Source: CAYGSN01 sp964352675
GTDB taxonomy: Bacteria; Pseudomonadota; Alphaproteobacteria; Micavibrionales; Micavibrionaceae
Assembly: GCA_964352675.1 (NCBI GenBank)
Contig: CAYGSN010000001.1
Location: 111,520-175,519, forward strand
Direction: 5' to 3'
DNA: 64,000 bases
Each line of letters begins with the position of its first letter. Position 1 is the stretch's first letter. The notes below the pieces were generated by a model. That model searched no databases. It had not been told where the DNA came from and saw only the letters and a list, made by a program, of their open reading frames with translations. Shown one piece after another: positions 34,762 to 42,689 of this stretch. The position numbers and the translations under genes are program-made.

Positions 34762-36015
34762 TTATTCAACCTCTGTCAGTGTTTTTTCAATGAGAGCTAA
34801 TCCTTCATGCGCTTGTTTCTCGGTCAGGATCAGCGGCGGGGTGAGGCGCAAGGTTGCTTTCCCTGCCTGTGTTGCCATCAGCCCATTATTCTGCAGCGCG
34901 CGCAGCAGGGTTTTGATCTCAATCGTGGTGTCCACCCCGATCATCAGGCCTTTGCCGCGAATATCGGTGATTTTATTGGATTTGCGTTTGATCTCCTCCA
35001 GCCCGTCAAACAGGATATTGCTAATCTTGTTCACATTCTCCATGAAACCGGGCTTCATCATTTCTTTCATGACGGTTGTGGCAACGGCACAGGCCAGAGG
35101 GTTTCCGCCATAGGTCGTGCCATGCGTGCCGGGCTGCAGGGCTCTTCCAAATTTTTCCTTTGCCACCATCGCACCGACAGGGAATCCGCTGCCCATGCCC
35201 TTGGCCCAGGCGGCGATATCGGGTTCAATGACATGCAAGTTGGCCTCATTTACCGCGCCGCCATTGACACAATCGGGACAACATTTAAACGCCTCATAGG
35301 CATGGAGGGTTCCCAGCCGCCCAAAGCCTGCCTGTACCTCATCGAATATCAGACAGATGTTCTGCTCATCGCAAAGCTGCCGTAGGCCCATCAAGAATGC
35401 GGGATCTGCGGGCGTGAGTCCGCCCTCGCCTTGCACGGGCTCCACAATGATGGCAGCTGTCTTATTACTCACCAGAGCTTTAACACTGTCCAGATTGTTG
35501 AACTCGGCAAAGTGGATGCCCGCCAAATACGGGCCAAAGAATGGCTGGGTGTGGACTTTTTCTGTCATGCTGGCCGAGCCCATGGAGCGGCCGTGGAACG
35601 AGTTACGAAAGGCGATGATCTCATTGCAATGCTCACCTTTCTCCTCATAAGCCCATTTGCGCGCACATTTCAGCGCGGCTTCCACGCTCTCTGTGCCGCT
35701 ATTGGAAAAATACGCCAGATCAAAACAACTTGTCTCCACAAGTAATTTTGCGGCCTCCATTTTTTCTTTGGTGGCATAAGATGCCTGGCAAGCCATAAGT
35801 CGTGCGGCTTGTTTGTTAATGGTCTCCAGTACCGCCGGATGTGCATGACCGAGGGAGGCCACCGCAATGCCAACGGCGAAATCCAGATATTTCTTTCCGT
35901 CTGTGTCGAACGCATAGGCACCCTGGCCATGATCCATCACAACGGGTTGTGGTTCATAGGTCTTAACAAGAACCTCAAAGGCATCATCGATAATTTTCTG
36001 GGCATCTTGGGACAT
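34762..36015 (-). CDS. argD: Acetylornithine (or acylornithine) aminotransferase with Cys-rich insertion
   Basis: PLP class-III aminotransferase making N-acylornithine. 417 residues. FAVGIAVASLGHAHP, YFSNSGTESVEAALKCARK, IVEPVQGEGGL, LIFDEVQAGFGRLG and the PLP lysine in AAWAKGMGSGFPVGA (Lys272) are in place. Between the FDEVQ motif and the lysine is an added stretch of about 20 residues (244-263), beginning KCCPDCVNGG, absent from the usual ArgD. It follows argB by 12 bases. Substrate could be acetyl- or succinyl-ornithine. Confidence 0.92.
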   Translation of the reverse strand: MSQDAQKIIDDAFEVLVKTYEPQPVVMDHGQGAYAFDTDGKKYLDFAVGIAVASLGHAHPAVLETINKQAARLMACQASYATKEKMEAAKLLVETSCFDLAYFSNSGTESVEAALKCARKWAYEEKGEHCNEIIAFRNSFHGRSMGSASMTEKVHTQPFFGPYLAGIHFAEFNNLDSVKALVSNKTAAIIVEPVQGEGGLTPADPAFLMGLRQLCDEQNICLIFDEVQAGFGRLGTLHAYEAFKCCPDCVNGGAVNEANLHVIEPDIAAWAKGMGSGFPVGAMVAKEKFGRALQPGTHGTTYGGNPLACAVATTVMKEMMKPGFMENVNKISNILFDGLEEIKRKSNKITDIRGKGLMIGVDTTIEIKTLLRALQNNGLMATQAGKATLRLTPPLILTEKQAHEGLALIEKTLTEVE

Positions 36016-36027
36016 AGGTTTTTCCTT

Positions 36028-36936
36028 TTACTTTTGGGCTTCTAAAACTTTCTGGGCTTCGACTTCATTCATATAGCTCTGGCGTTCAGATTCCCGGATC
36101 AACATTGTGCCGGGTCCGACAGGCTCATAAATCTCGGATTTCAGGGCATTACGCCGCAATCCACTTATGAGGTGGATGCGACGGACCCCCCCATTAAGCG
36201 CGCGGGCACAGTTTTCCATCTTCACACGCATACCGTCCGTGACTGTACCGTTTTCAATCAATGCCGGTATATCCTCCGCCGTGATCATAAATGCGGTTTC
36301 ATTGTTGATCTGAACGCCATCAACATCGGACAGGAAGATCAGCTTATGCGCTTTCGTACCAATCGCCAGCTCAGTGGCGATGGTATCTGCGTTAATATTA
36401 CAGGTTACGCCGTCCGTTGTTATCGCCAGAGAGGGGCATGCAATGAAGCTCGTAACCTTGAGCAATCTGTTGATCGGGCGGTTATAAACGGCGTGAATAT
36501 CGCCGACAAAGCCGAAATCTTTACCGTCTTTGGCTGGGCGTAGAGTAACACGCATCCAGTCTTCCGGCGCGCAGTTCAGGCTGAGTCCGTGGCAATGCGT
36601 TTTGGTCATGGCTTCGTGAACACGCAGGGTCAGCGTGCCGCCTATGATTTCTTTCATTAGCGCTATCGTGGCTTTATCGGTGATGCGCCTGCCGTTATGT
36701 TTCTCCACTTCCAGTCCACGCGCAGCTGCCGCTTCATCCAGTATCTTGCCACCGCCGTAAATCAGCAATACCTTAATGCCGTGCATTGTTAAGTCGCGAA
36801 TGTTTTCCAGCAGACTGGTCAGGGCTCTATCATCTTCAACCACTTTGCCGCTGGCTTTCACGACAAAAAGATTGTCTTTGAACTTGCGCTCGTAAAACGC
36901 ATTGATAAAGAAATTTGGCATTTTATTTTTTGGCAT
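36028..36936 (-). CDS. argB: Acetylglutamate kinase family protein (divergent)
   Basis: Phosphorylates the gamma-carboxylate of an N-acylglutamate. 302 residues. Amino-acid-kinase fold, but the P-loop-like block is LFVVKASGKVVEDDRALTSL rather than the common KYGGNAM, and the next glycine loop is LLIYGGGKILDEAAAARGLE rather than VHGGGPQI. KHNGRRITDKATI, DFGFVGDIHAV, NINADTIATELAIG and LIFLSDVDGV confirm the family. The combination of an early Gly-Lys-Val-Val-Glu and NGRRITD recalls the Bacteroidetes-type ArgB as I remember it. Between argC and argD in the operon. Confidence 0.87.
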   Translation of the reverse strand: MPKNKMPNFFINAFYERKFKDNLFVVKASGKVVEDDRALTSLLENIRDLTMHGIKVLLIYGGGKILDEAAAARGLEVEKHNGRRITDKATIALMKEIIGGTLTLRVHEAMTKTHCHGLSLNCAPEDWMRVTLRPAKDGKDFGFVGDIHAVYNRPINRLLKVTSFIACPSLAITTDGVTCNINADTIATELAIGTKAHKLIFLSDVDGVQINNETAFMITAEDIPALIENGTVTDGMRVKMENCARALNGGVRRIHLISGLRRNALKSEIYEPVGPGTMLIRESERQSYMNEVEAQKVLEAQK

Positions 36937-36951
36937 TTTTATCGATCCTTT

Positions 36952-37947
36952 TTACGGGTAGAGTGGGGCGAGTGTGTTCAAACCCAACTCTTCATCCCAC
37001 CCAAACATAATATTCATATTTTGCACGGCATTGCCGCCTGCGCCTTTCACCAGATTATCCAAAGCGCCCTGAACGAGGATACGCCCATCGGTGCCGGACT
37101 GGTAAGACAGGTCGCAGTAATTCGAACCGACAATATTGGCCAGTGCAACGCTGTCCTGTAGGCGGATAAAGGGTGCTTTTTTATAAATGACAGCAGGATC
37201 ATTTCCTTTTTCCTTCAAGCTCACAAAGCCTTGGGCAAAAATCCCGCGCGTAAACGGGCCGGAGGTCGGCACGAAATTCAGTTGCTCTTCGTTTATGCCC
37301 GCACTGCGTATGATTTCCGGGATATGGCGGTGCGCATTGATGTTATAGCTCTTCATATTGTGGTTGCGAACCGGGTGATGCGTTCCTTCACTTGATGTTT
37401 TCCCGGAGCCGCTGGAGCCCGTTACAGCCATAATATCTGCGTGTTCAATCTGCCCTTTAAACGGAAACAGCATCAACTGGGCCAGCAGGGCGAAGCAGCC
37501 CGGATTGGCAACGCTTGAGGCTTTGGCGATGGACCCATGCCCGGTGATTTCCGGTGCGCCGTAAATAACTTCGGGGAGTAAATGCGGGTGTTTATGCACC
37601 TCGTAATATTTCTCGTAAACCGCGGCATCGTCCAGCCGGTAATCGGCGGAGAGATCAATCAGTCTGACCTTGCCCTGCAAATCCGCCACAACATCCTGTG
37701 CAGTTTTATGAGGCAGGCACAAAAAGACAATATCGCTGTCTTTTGCCGCGTCCTCATGGCTGGTATTTGTAATACGCAGATCCAAATGCGCCAGATGCGG
37801 ATAGACCGCGCCGATGGGTTCATTCTCATGTTGGCGTGAAGTCAGATGCACGATTTCAACGCGCGGATGTGCCAGCAATAACCGCAAAAGCTCCAGCCCG
37901 GTATAGCCGGTCACACCAATGATTGAAGCTTTGATTGTCCGGCTCAT
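36952..37947 (-). CDS. argC: N-acyl-gamma-glutamyl-phosphate reductase
   Basis: NADPH-dependent reduction to the semialdehyde. 331 residues from the ATG at 37947 (MSRTIKASIIGVTGYTGLEL), which has GGAGAAGG upstream and overlaps the preceding stop by ATGA; the longer frame is rejected. The Rossmann GVTGYTG and the active-site cysteine in SVANPGCFALLAQL are seen. The substrate region SSGSGKTSSEGTHHPVRNHN then HRHIPEI is characteristic of ArgC/LysY-like reductases and differs from the common enterobacterial form. Second gene of the operon. Confidence 0.94.
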   Translation of the reverse strand: MSRTIKASIIGVTGYTGLELLRLLLAHPRVEIVHLTSRQHENEPIGAVYPHLAHLDLRITNTSHEDAAKDSDIVFLCLPHKTAQDVVADLQGKVRLIDLSADYRLDDAAVYEKYYEVHKHPHLLPEVIYGAPEITGHGSIAKASSVANPGCFALLAQLMLFPFKGQIEHADIMAVTGSSGSGKTSSEGTHHPVRNHNMKSYNINAHRHIPEIIRSAGINEEQLNFVPTSGPFTRGIFAQGFVSLKEKGNDPAVIYKKAPFIRLQDSVALANIVGSNYCDLSYQSGTDGRILVQGALDNLVKGAGGNAVQNMNIMFGWDEELGLNTLAPLYP

Positions 37948-39011
37948 GCCGCCTTCTCCGTACTTTTTCCCTGAATCGCCCATCTGGCAATGACCAGATC
38001 CAGCCAGTCATTATTGGTTGGCGTGAAGGCATTGAATGTCAGAACACCGGGGATGCACTCCTTGATAATATCCTGGCCGACTTGATTGTCGGTAATCGGG
38101 CCACTGATCACATCAATGGGCAGGCCGATTTTTGCACACTCCTCGGCCAGCTTCACTGCACCCACAGGATCGCGCGCACAACCGATATGCAGCCGCACAT
38201 TTTTTTGGATTTGCGGATCGCGCAAGATTGCGTCAACGCCGTATTTGCCCATCAGCCCATCACCGAATTCCACGATGATCGCATCGGGATTGCTTTTGCT
38301 TAAATGCTCCAGCGCACCTTTGGTCAGGCGTACCATATCTGCGCCGTCAATATTCGCCGTTGAAGTTACACCGCAATCCACAAAGGAAACAGCCTCATAG
38401 ACGCCGTAATCCTGCATCTTATAGAGATCGCGCTGAGCCCCTACGCCGGTGACTTTTGTGCCGGCCAGCCGCATACCGATCCGGGTCAGTGTTTTGGTGA
38501 TTTCCGTTGCTACGGTGGTCTTTCCGCTATCCATCGACGATCCGGTGGTGATGATCAGCGGTATGTCATTTTTCATGATATCCAGAGGCTTGAAGATGCT
38601 CGCCTGATTGATGTTCAGGAGTTTTCCCTTGCGTGTGATTCCACCAAGAACGCGCACGCGCAGGGCTTCGCCGACTTCCTGCACATTCGCCGATGTGCAT
38701 TCCCCGGCTACGCCGCCGAAATTCAGAAGGTGGATCACATCCCCAACCTCCAGCGATTGCGGCAGGCGCCCCACAAAGCCTTTGAGCGCCATACGCTGGC
38801 CCAATGCCACGGCCACAATGTCATCCTTCTTCAGCTTTGACATCCGTCCGGTTGGCAGTTCCAGTTCGTTATAAACTGATTTGTCTTCAAGGATCTGAAC
38901 GGCCAACACCGTACCCATGTCACAGGACAGCTTGTCTGTAATCTTCTCTTCATGCTTAAGGTTCAGGTTTTTCGTTACTGAGCCAATTTTATCAATTTGT
39001 ATTGTCGTCAT
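37944..39011 (-). CDS. P-loop protein (DUF1611-like/dethiobiotin-synthetase-like fold) heading the arginine operon
   Basis: 355 residues, soluble. The N-terminal ~140 residues form a beta-rich domain (GTVLAVQILEDKSVYNELEL; GDVIHLLNFGGVAGECTSA). The C-terminal domain starts with a Walker A-like LIITTGSSMDSGKTTVATEI, followed by GTKVTGVGAQRDLYKMQDYG, SFVDCGVTSTANIDGADMV, and IIVEFGDGLMGKYGVDAI. I assign the fold with moderate confidence. It is translationally coupled (ATGA) to argC. Some DUF1611 proteins (DgcN) have been reported as glutamate N-acetyltransferases; if that applies, it could supply the first step of the pathway, otherwise missing here. That link is inference. Confidence 0.72.
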   Translation of the reverse strand: MTTIQIDKIGSVTKNLNLKHEEKITDKLSCDMGTVLAVQILEDKSVYNELELPTGRMSKLKKDDIVAVALGQRMALKGFVGRLPQSLEVGDVIHLLNFGGVAGECTSANVQEVGEALRVRVLGGITRKGKLLNINQASIFKPLDIMKNDIPLIITTGSSMDSGKTTVATEITKTLTRIGMRLAGTKVTGVGAQRDLYKMQDYGVYEAVSFVDCGVTSTANIDGADMVRLTKGALEHLSKSNPDAIIVEFGDGLMGKYGVDAILRDPQIQKNVRLHIGCARDPVGAVKLAEECAKIGLPIDVISGPITDNQVGQDIIKECIPGVLTFNAFTPTNNDWLDLVIARWAIQGKSTEKAA

Positions 39012-39088
39012 TTTTAAAGTATCCGCTTTTTCAAAAGTCTTGCCTGAATTCTGCGTGATTGCAAGGGCTTAAGGCATTGGCCCGATTT

Positions 39089-39230
39089 ATAGGGCCCCCT
39101 ATGAAGGCGAATTCTTTTATGCGTCTGGAAAAATCTTGGAAATAGAATACAAAAAGAACCGGCTTCTAGAGGGCCTCTAGAGGTCGGCGCGGACGTCGGT
39201 TCGGTGATGTCACTTTCATATTCATGAAAG
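39089..39230. promoter_or_regulatory. Palindrome-rich leader region upstream of the arginine operon
   Basis: Three dyads in 142 bases: ATAGGG/CCCTAT (39089-39102), TCTAGAGG/CCTCTAGA with a one-base centre (39165-39181), and CTTTCAT/ATGAAAG with four-base spacer (39213-39230). The middle dyad is flanked by GAACCG (39157-39162) and CGGTTC further right, so a larger fold is possible. The region lies between yejE (upstream, same strand) and the P-loop protein gene, so it may combine a yejE end with the arginine promoter or leader. No T-tract typical of an intrinsic terminator is present. Confidence 0.4.
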
Positions 39231-39270
39231 CTATAAAACCTGAATGAAATTTTTTTGTCAAACTTTTTAT

Positions 39271-40296
39271 CTAAAGATTCGTTTTCCGGGGATCAAATGC
39301 ATCGCGCACGGCTTCGCCGATAAATGTCAAAAGCGTCAGCATAACCGCCAGGGAGGTAAAGGCCGTGATGCCCAGCCATGGAGCCTGCAGATTATTTTTC
39401 CCCTGCGCCAGCATCTCACCCAGCGATGCTGATCCTGGCGGCAGACCCAGGCCGAGGAAGTCCAGCGAGGTGAGTGCGGTAATTGAACCCGTCAAAATAA
39501 ACGGCATAAAGGTGAGCGTCGCCACCATCGCATTCGGCAAAACATGCCGCCAGATAATGACGGGGTTGGATACGCCCAGCGCATGGGCGGCGCGCACATA
39601 ATCAAAATTCCGGGCGCGCAGGAATTCCGCGCGCACCACATCCACAAGGCTGACCCAGGAAAACAGCAGCAGGATAAACAGCAGCGTCCAAAACCCCGGA
39701 ATAAAGATCGAAGAAAACACGATCAGGATATAAAGCGAGGGCATAGACGACCAAACCTCAATCACCCGCTGCATGAACAGATCCAGCCGTCCGCCGTAAT
39801 ACCCCTGAACCGCGCCCGCCGCCACGCCAATGATAGAGCTCACAATCGTCAGGGCCAGACCGAACAGCACCGAAACTCGAAACCCGTAAATCACACGGGC
39901 CAGAACATCGCGCCCCTGATCATCCGTCCCTAGCCAGTTTTGTGAATCCGGAGCTGTCGGGGCGGGGGAGGAGAGATTGTAATTAATTGTGTCATAGGAA
40001 TAGCGAACCGGCGGCCAGATCATCCAGCCCTTTTCCTGAATAAGATCGCGTACGAATTCATCGCGGTACTCGGCTTCGGTTTCAAAATCCCCGCCGAATG
40101 TCGTTTCGGGGTAATTCTTGAGAACCGGCACGTAATACCCACCGTCATAGTGGACCAGCAGCGGCTTATCATTCGCCACCACATGAGAGAGTAGGGCAAT
40201 AATAAATAGCGCCATAAACAACCATAGGCTCCAATAGCCGCGCTTATTGGCGTGGAACTGAGACAGGCGGCGTTTTGTGATGGGGGAGAGGGTCAT
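39271..40296 (-). CDS. yejE: Oligopeptide ABC transporter permease YejE
   Basis: Inner-membrane permease. 341 residues: N-terminal helix (WSLWLFMALFIIALLSHVVA), a periplasmic loop with NYPETTFGGDFETEAEYRDE and WPPVRYSYDTINYNLSSPAP typical of YejE, then GTDDQGRDVLARVIYGFRVS and about five helices. The EAA loop for the ATPase is RAAHALGVSNPVIIWRHVLPN. In E. coli yejB and yejE are adjacent; here an 866-base insertion with an opposite-strand gene separates them. Confidence 0.95.
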   Translation of the reverse strand: MTLSPITKRRLSQFHANKRGYWSLWLFMALFIIALLSHVVANDKPLLVHYDGGYYVPVLKNYPETTFGGDFETEAEYRDEFVRDLIQEKGWMIWPPVRYSYDTINYNLSSPAPTAPDSQNWLGTDDQGRDVLARVIYGFRVSVLFGLALTIVSSIIGVAAGAVQGYYGGRLDLFMQRVIEVWSSMPSLYILIVFSSIFIPGFWTLLFILLLFSWVSLVDVVRAEFLRARNFDYVRAAHALGVSNPVIIWRHVLPNAMVATLTFMPFILTGSITALTSLDFLGLGLPPGSASLGEMLAQGKNNLQAPWLGITAFTSLAVMLTLLTFIGEAVRDAFDPRKTNL

Positions 40297-40308
40297 GTTT
40301 TTGTTTTA

Positions 40309-40334
40309 ACACGGAGCACACGGAGCACACAGAG
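40309..40334. repeat. Short tandem repeat, 9-bp unit ACACGGAGC, about 2.9 copies
   Basis: Two exact copies of ACACGGAGC followed by ACACAGAG. It is just upstream of the yejE start codon (40296), so it falls in the yejE leader or promoter and could vary in copy number by slippage. Confidence 0.7.
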
Positions 40335-40381
40335 GTTTTTAATAGTTTTAAACATGAAGAGCGTTAAGCGTTTATAGCTCT

Positions 40382-40468
40382 CGTTATCCCGAACGAATTT
40401 ATTCGGAGGGATCTTACCAAGGTTCGATCTGCTAAGATCCCTCGTCGCTGCGCTCTGTCGGGATGACG
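40382..40468. repeat. Palindromic multi-hairpin repeat element (REP/RPE-like)
   Basis: Outer arms CGTTATCCCGA (40382-40392) and TCGGGATGACG (40458-40468) pair at 10 of 11 positions. Inside are a small hairpin CGAAT-TT-ATTCG (40394-40405) and a perfect 11-bp stem GAGGGATCTTA / TAAGATCCCTC (40406-40416 and 40433-40443). The structure resembles dispersed palindromic elements with a conserved TCGGGATGAC end seen in many proteobacterial genomes; whether other copies exist in this genome cannot be judged from one window. Confidence 0.7.
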
Positions 40469-40655
40469 GCGGGTGTTTTCTTTGTAACGCATTGATCTAT
40501 ATGGCGAACTAGAGTTACTCATTTCGTTCCCAAAAAATGGGGGAGGGGGTGAGGAGGGCTTTGTTTTTGTTATGATTTTTGTCGTTTTGATCATTATTTT
40601 AGTTTAGGATAAAATTCCTATGCTGGAAAGGGAGGTTTTTGCGGAGAGCTATTTG

Positions 40656-40685
40656 TTGACATAGTGTTTATTTTGATTTTATAAC
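40656..40685 (+). promoter_or_regulatory. Sigma-70-like promoter of the 155-residue gene
   Basis: Consensus -35 TTGACA (40656-40661), 18-base spacer, -10 TATAAC (40680-40685, 5 of 6). A start seven bases after the -10 would be about 40692, only 3 bases from the ATG at 40695, giving an almost leaderless message, although AGAGG lies within those bases. Confidence 0.7.
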
Positions 40686-40694
40686 AAAGAGGTT

Positions 40695-41162
40695 ATGAAT
40701 AAAGACGATTTTCAAAAATTAGAGTTAGGTACGGTTTTAGTTGCGCCTCAGTCGTGGTGCGCGATGCCCATTCCTGAGGGTGTAAATCAATATGTTGTAT
40801 TGGATTTAAGCGGTAAAAATGAAGATCAGTCTATTGTAGCGCGTAGTAAAGATTATTCGATTGCGGGAAGACGGTTGGTTCTTTTAGCGCGCAATGCTTT
40901 TAGAGGTAAAAAAAGCTTGTTGAGTGCTTTTAGGGCTGTGCGGGGGACGGCTCAAGAAATTATTGCTGTAAATTTGGGTTTAATTGACCAGGAGACAGGC
41001 GTATGGGCAGAAGGAGACCCTTCAGTCGCGGGAACAATTATTGATATTGATGTTCCAGATTGGTTTGTTGAGATTGTGCCAAGTCATATGAATACATTGC
41101 CGGAGATAGAAAGAGGAAAAGACGGGCGCGCTGTTGTCCTGCCTGTTCGATCCTACGGTTAA
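40695..41162 (+). CDS. Hypothetical protein, 155 residues, inserted in the yej region
   Basis: Unrecognised soluble protein (MNKDDFQKLELGTVLVAPQS). It has mixed alpha/beta character with hydrophobic strands such as QYVVLDLSG and IIDIDVPDWFVEIVP and a basic helix RRLVLLARNAFRGKKSLLSA. No signal peptide or membrane segment. Codons are noticeably more A/T-rich at third positions than in flanking yejE and yejB. It is on the opposite strand, directly abutting the yejB stop (0 bases apart), with its own strong promoter. This arrangement suggests insertion into an ancestral yejB-yejE operon. Function unknown. Confidence 0.72.
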   Translation: MNKDDFQKLELGTVLVAPQSWCAMPIPEGVNQYVVLDLSGKNEDQSIVARSKDYSIAGRRLVLLARNAFRGKKSLLSAFRAVRGTAQEIIAVNLGLIDQETGVWAEGDPSVAGTIIDIDVPDWFVEIVPSHMNTLPEIERGKDGRAVVLPVRSYG

Positions 41163-42269
41163 TCAAACCACCCGCGCCTCGAAATCAATTCGTGGATCAA
41201 CCATCACATAGACAACATCGCGCACCAGCGTCATGACCAGGCCAATAATCGCGTAGATATAGAGCGTGCCGAGCACGACCGGGTAATCGCGGTTAATCAC
41301 GCTTTCATACCCCAGCAGGCCCAACCCATCGAGGCTGAAGATCACCTCGATCAACAATGATCCGGTGAAGAAAATATGGATGAAGGCAGCCGGAAAGCCC
41401 GCAATCACAATCAGCATCGCATTGCGAAAGATATGGCCATAGAGCACTTGCTGCTCTCCCAGCCCCTTAGCGCGGGCGGTCAGGACATAGTGTTTGTTAA
41501 TCTCATCCAGAAACGAATTTTTGGTGAGCAGCGTAAGCGAAGCAAAGCCGGAAATTACCATCGCGGCGACGGGCAGCACCATGTGCCAGGCATAATCAAG
41601 AATTTGCTGGATGAGGTTCAACTCCTCAAACCCGTCTGAAGTTAGGCCGCGCAGTGGGAAGAAATCAAAATACCGCCCGCCGGCGAACAGCACGATGAGC
41701 AAAATTGCAAACATAAAGCTGGGGATAGCATAACCGATAAAGACAGCCGCGCTGGTCCAGAAATCAAAGGCCGTTCCGTCGCGCACGGCCTTCTTGATCC
41801 CAAGTGGAATGGAGATGAGATAAATAATCAGCGTGCTCCACAGCCCCAGCGAGATGGAGACTGGCATTTTTTCGAGAATGAGCGAGGTCACATCAATATC
41901 GCGGTAATAACTCTCGCCCAGATCAAAGCGCACATAGTTTTTGAGCATGATCCAGAAGCGTTCCGGCGCGGGCTTATCAAACCCATAGAGCGCCTCAAGC
42001 TCCTTGATAAATTCGGGATCTAATCCCTGTGCGCCGCGATATTGGGAATTCTGGCCGACACTGCTTTGTGATCTGCTTGAAAAGCCGCTATCGCCGCCGG
42101 AGCTTCCGCCAAAGCGCGCTGTGGCGGATGTTCCATGGCCTTGAAGCTCGGCGATCATACGCTCGACCGGGCCCCCGGGAACGAACTGGATTACGACAAA
42201 GCTGATCAGCATCACCCCGAACAGAGTGGGGAGCATCAAAAGCAGACGTTTGAAAATATATGAGGCCAT
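41163..42269 (-). CDS. yejB: Oligopeptide ABC transporter permease YejB
   Basis: Inner-membrane permease partner of YejE. 368 residues: N-terminal helix (LLLMLPTLFGVMLISFVVIQ) followed by FVPGGPVERMIAELQG, a Gly/Ser-rich loop (about 45-75), FDLGESYYRDIDVTSLILEK, then five or so helices. EAA loop: LTARAKGLGEQQVLYGHIFRN. The C-terminus ends RDVVYVMVDPRIDFEARVV, typical. It lies downstream of the histidine phosphatase across a 420-base gap. Confidence 0.95.
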   Translation of the reverse strand: MASYIFKRLLLMLPTLFGVMLISFVVIQFVPGGPVERMIAELQGHGTSATARFGGSSGGDSGFSSRSQSSVGQNSQYRGAQGLDPEFIKELEALYGFDKPAPERFWIMLKNYVRFDLGESYYRDIDVTSLILEKMPVSISLGLWSTLIIYLISIPLGIKKAVRDGTAFDFWTSAAVFIGYAIPSFMFAILLIVLFAGGRYFDFFPLRGLTSDGFEELNLIQQILDYAWHMVLPVAAMVISGFASLTLLTKNSFLDEINKHYVLTARAKGLGEQQVLYGHIFRNAMLIVIAGFPAAFIHIFFTGSLLIEVIFSLDGLGLLGYESVINRDYPVVLGTLYIYAIIGLVMTLVRDVVYVMVDPRIDFEARVV

Positions 42270-42689
42270 AGCTTCACTATCGCTATGATCGGCCTTTCAG
42301 GCAAGGGCGGAGTTGAAACTATCTACACCGCATGGGAGAGACTTCTTACCCCTGCGCCTTGCCTGCTGTCTCCAGGGCTAATATGGCGCGCTTCCGGGCA
42401 CTTCTTGCCGTCTTCTTATATCTAAAAGTACATCCGCAGTTTCAGAAAACCGGTTTTTCTCTGACAGGATTTCAGCTTCCCTATAGACGCTTTAAATAGT
42501 TTGTGGCACGACCTGTATTTCGTATAGCCCAATAAGGTGTCCTGTTTTTTTGATGTCTTCCTGCGAAAAACGTTTTGAGTGACGGTGCCAGACTGTTCTT
42601 GCAGTTGTCATGCTTTTTCCCTGTACGCAATAATAACTAAAAAATTAGAAACAATTGATAAACTGCTGAAAAAATATGCCAATAGATAT
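42270..42689. other. 420-base intergenic region, no gene identified
   Basis: No convincing ORF on either strand and no recognised structured RNA. A near-palindrome CAGAAAACC/GGTTTTTCTCTG lies at about 42443-42463, upstream of yejB on the minus strand. The half nearest the phosphatase gene is AT-rich and the half nearest yejB GC-richer. A yejB promoter is expected here; an unrecognised small RNA is possible. Confidence 0.4.

Larger units (their letters stand above)
40297..40694. other. 398-base intergenic insert with tandem repeat, palindromic element and promoter
   Basis: No supported coding frame (a 76-codon minus frame overlaps the palindrome and is judged spurious). From left: a 9-bp tandem repeat (40309-40334), a multi-hairpin palindromic element (40382-40468), a purine-rich stretch (about 40530-40560), and a sigma-70-like promoter (40656-40685) for the plus-strand gene. 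The right half is visibly more AT-rich than the flanking yej genes, consistent with acquired DNA. Confidence 0.6.

Noticed and set aside
40364..40594. 76-residue minus-strand ORF in the yejE upstream region
   Set aside because: Runs through the palindromic repeat and purine-rich stretch; no ribosome binding site, sequence composition unlike real proteins.
42270..42520. Possible tmRNA, SRP RNA, RNase P RNA or 6S RNA
   Set aside because: None of their conserved core strings could be found on either strand.
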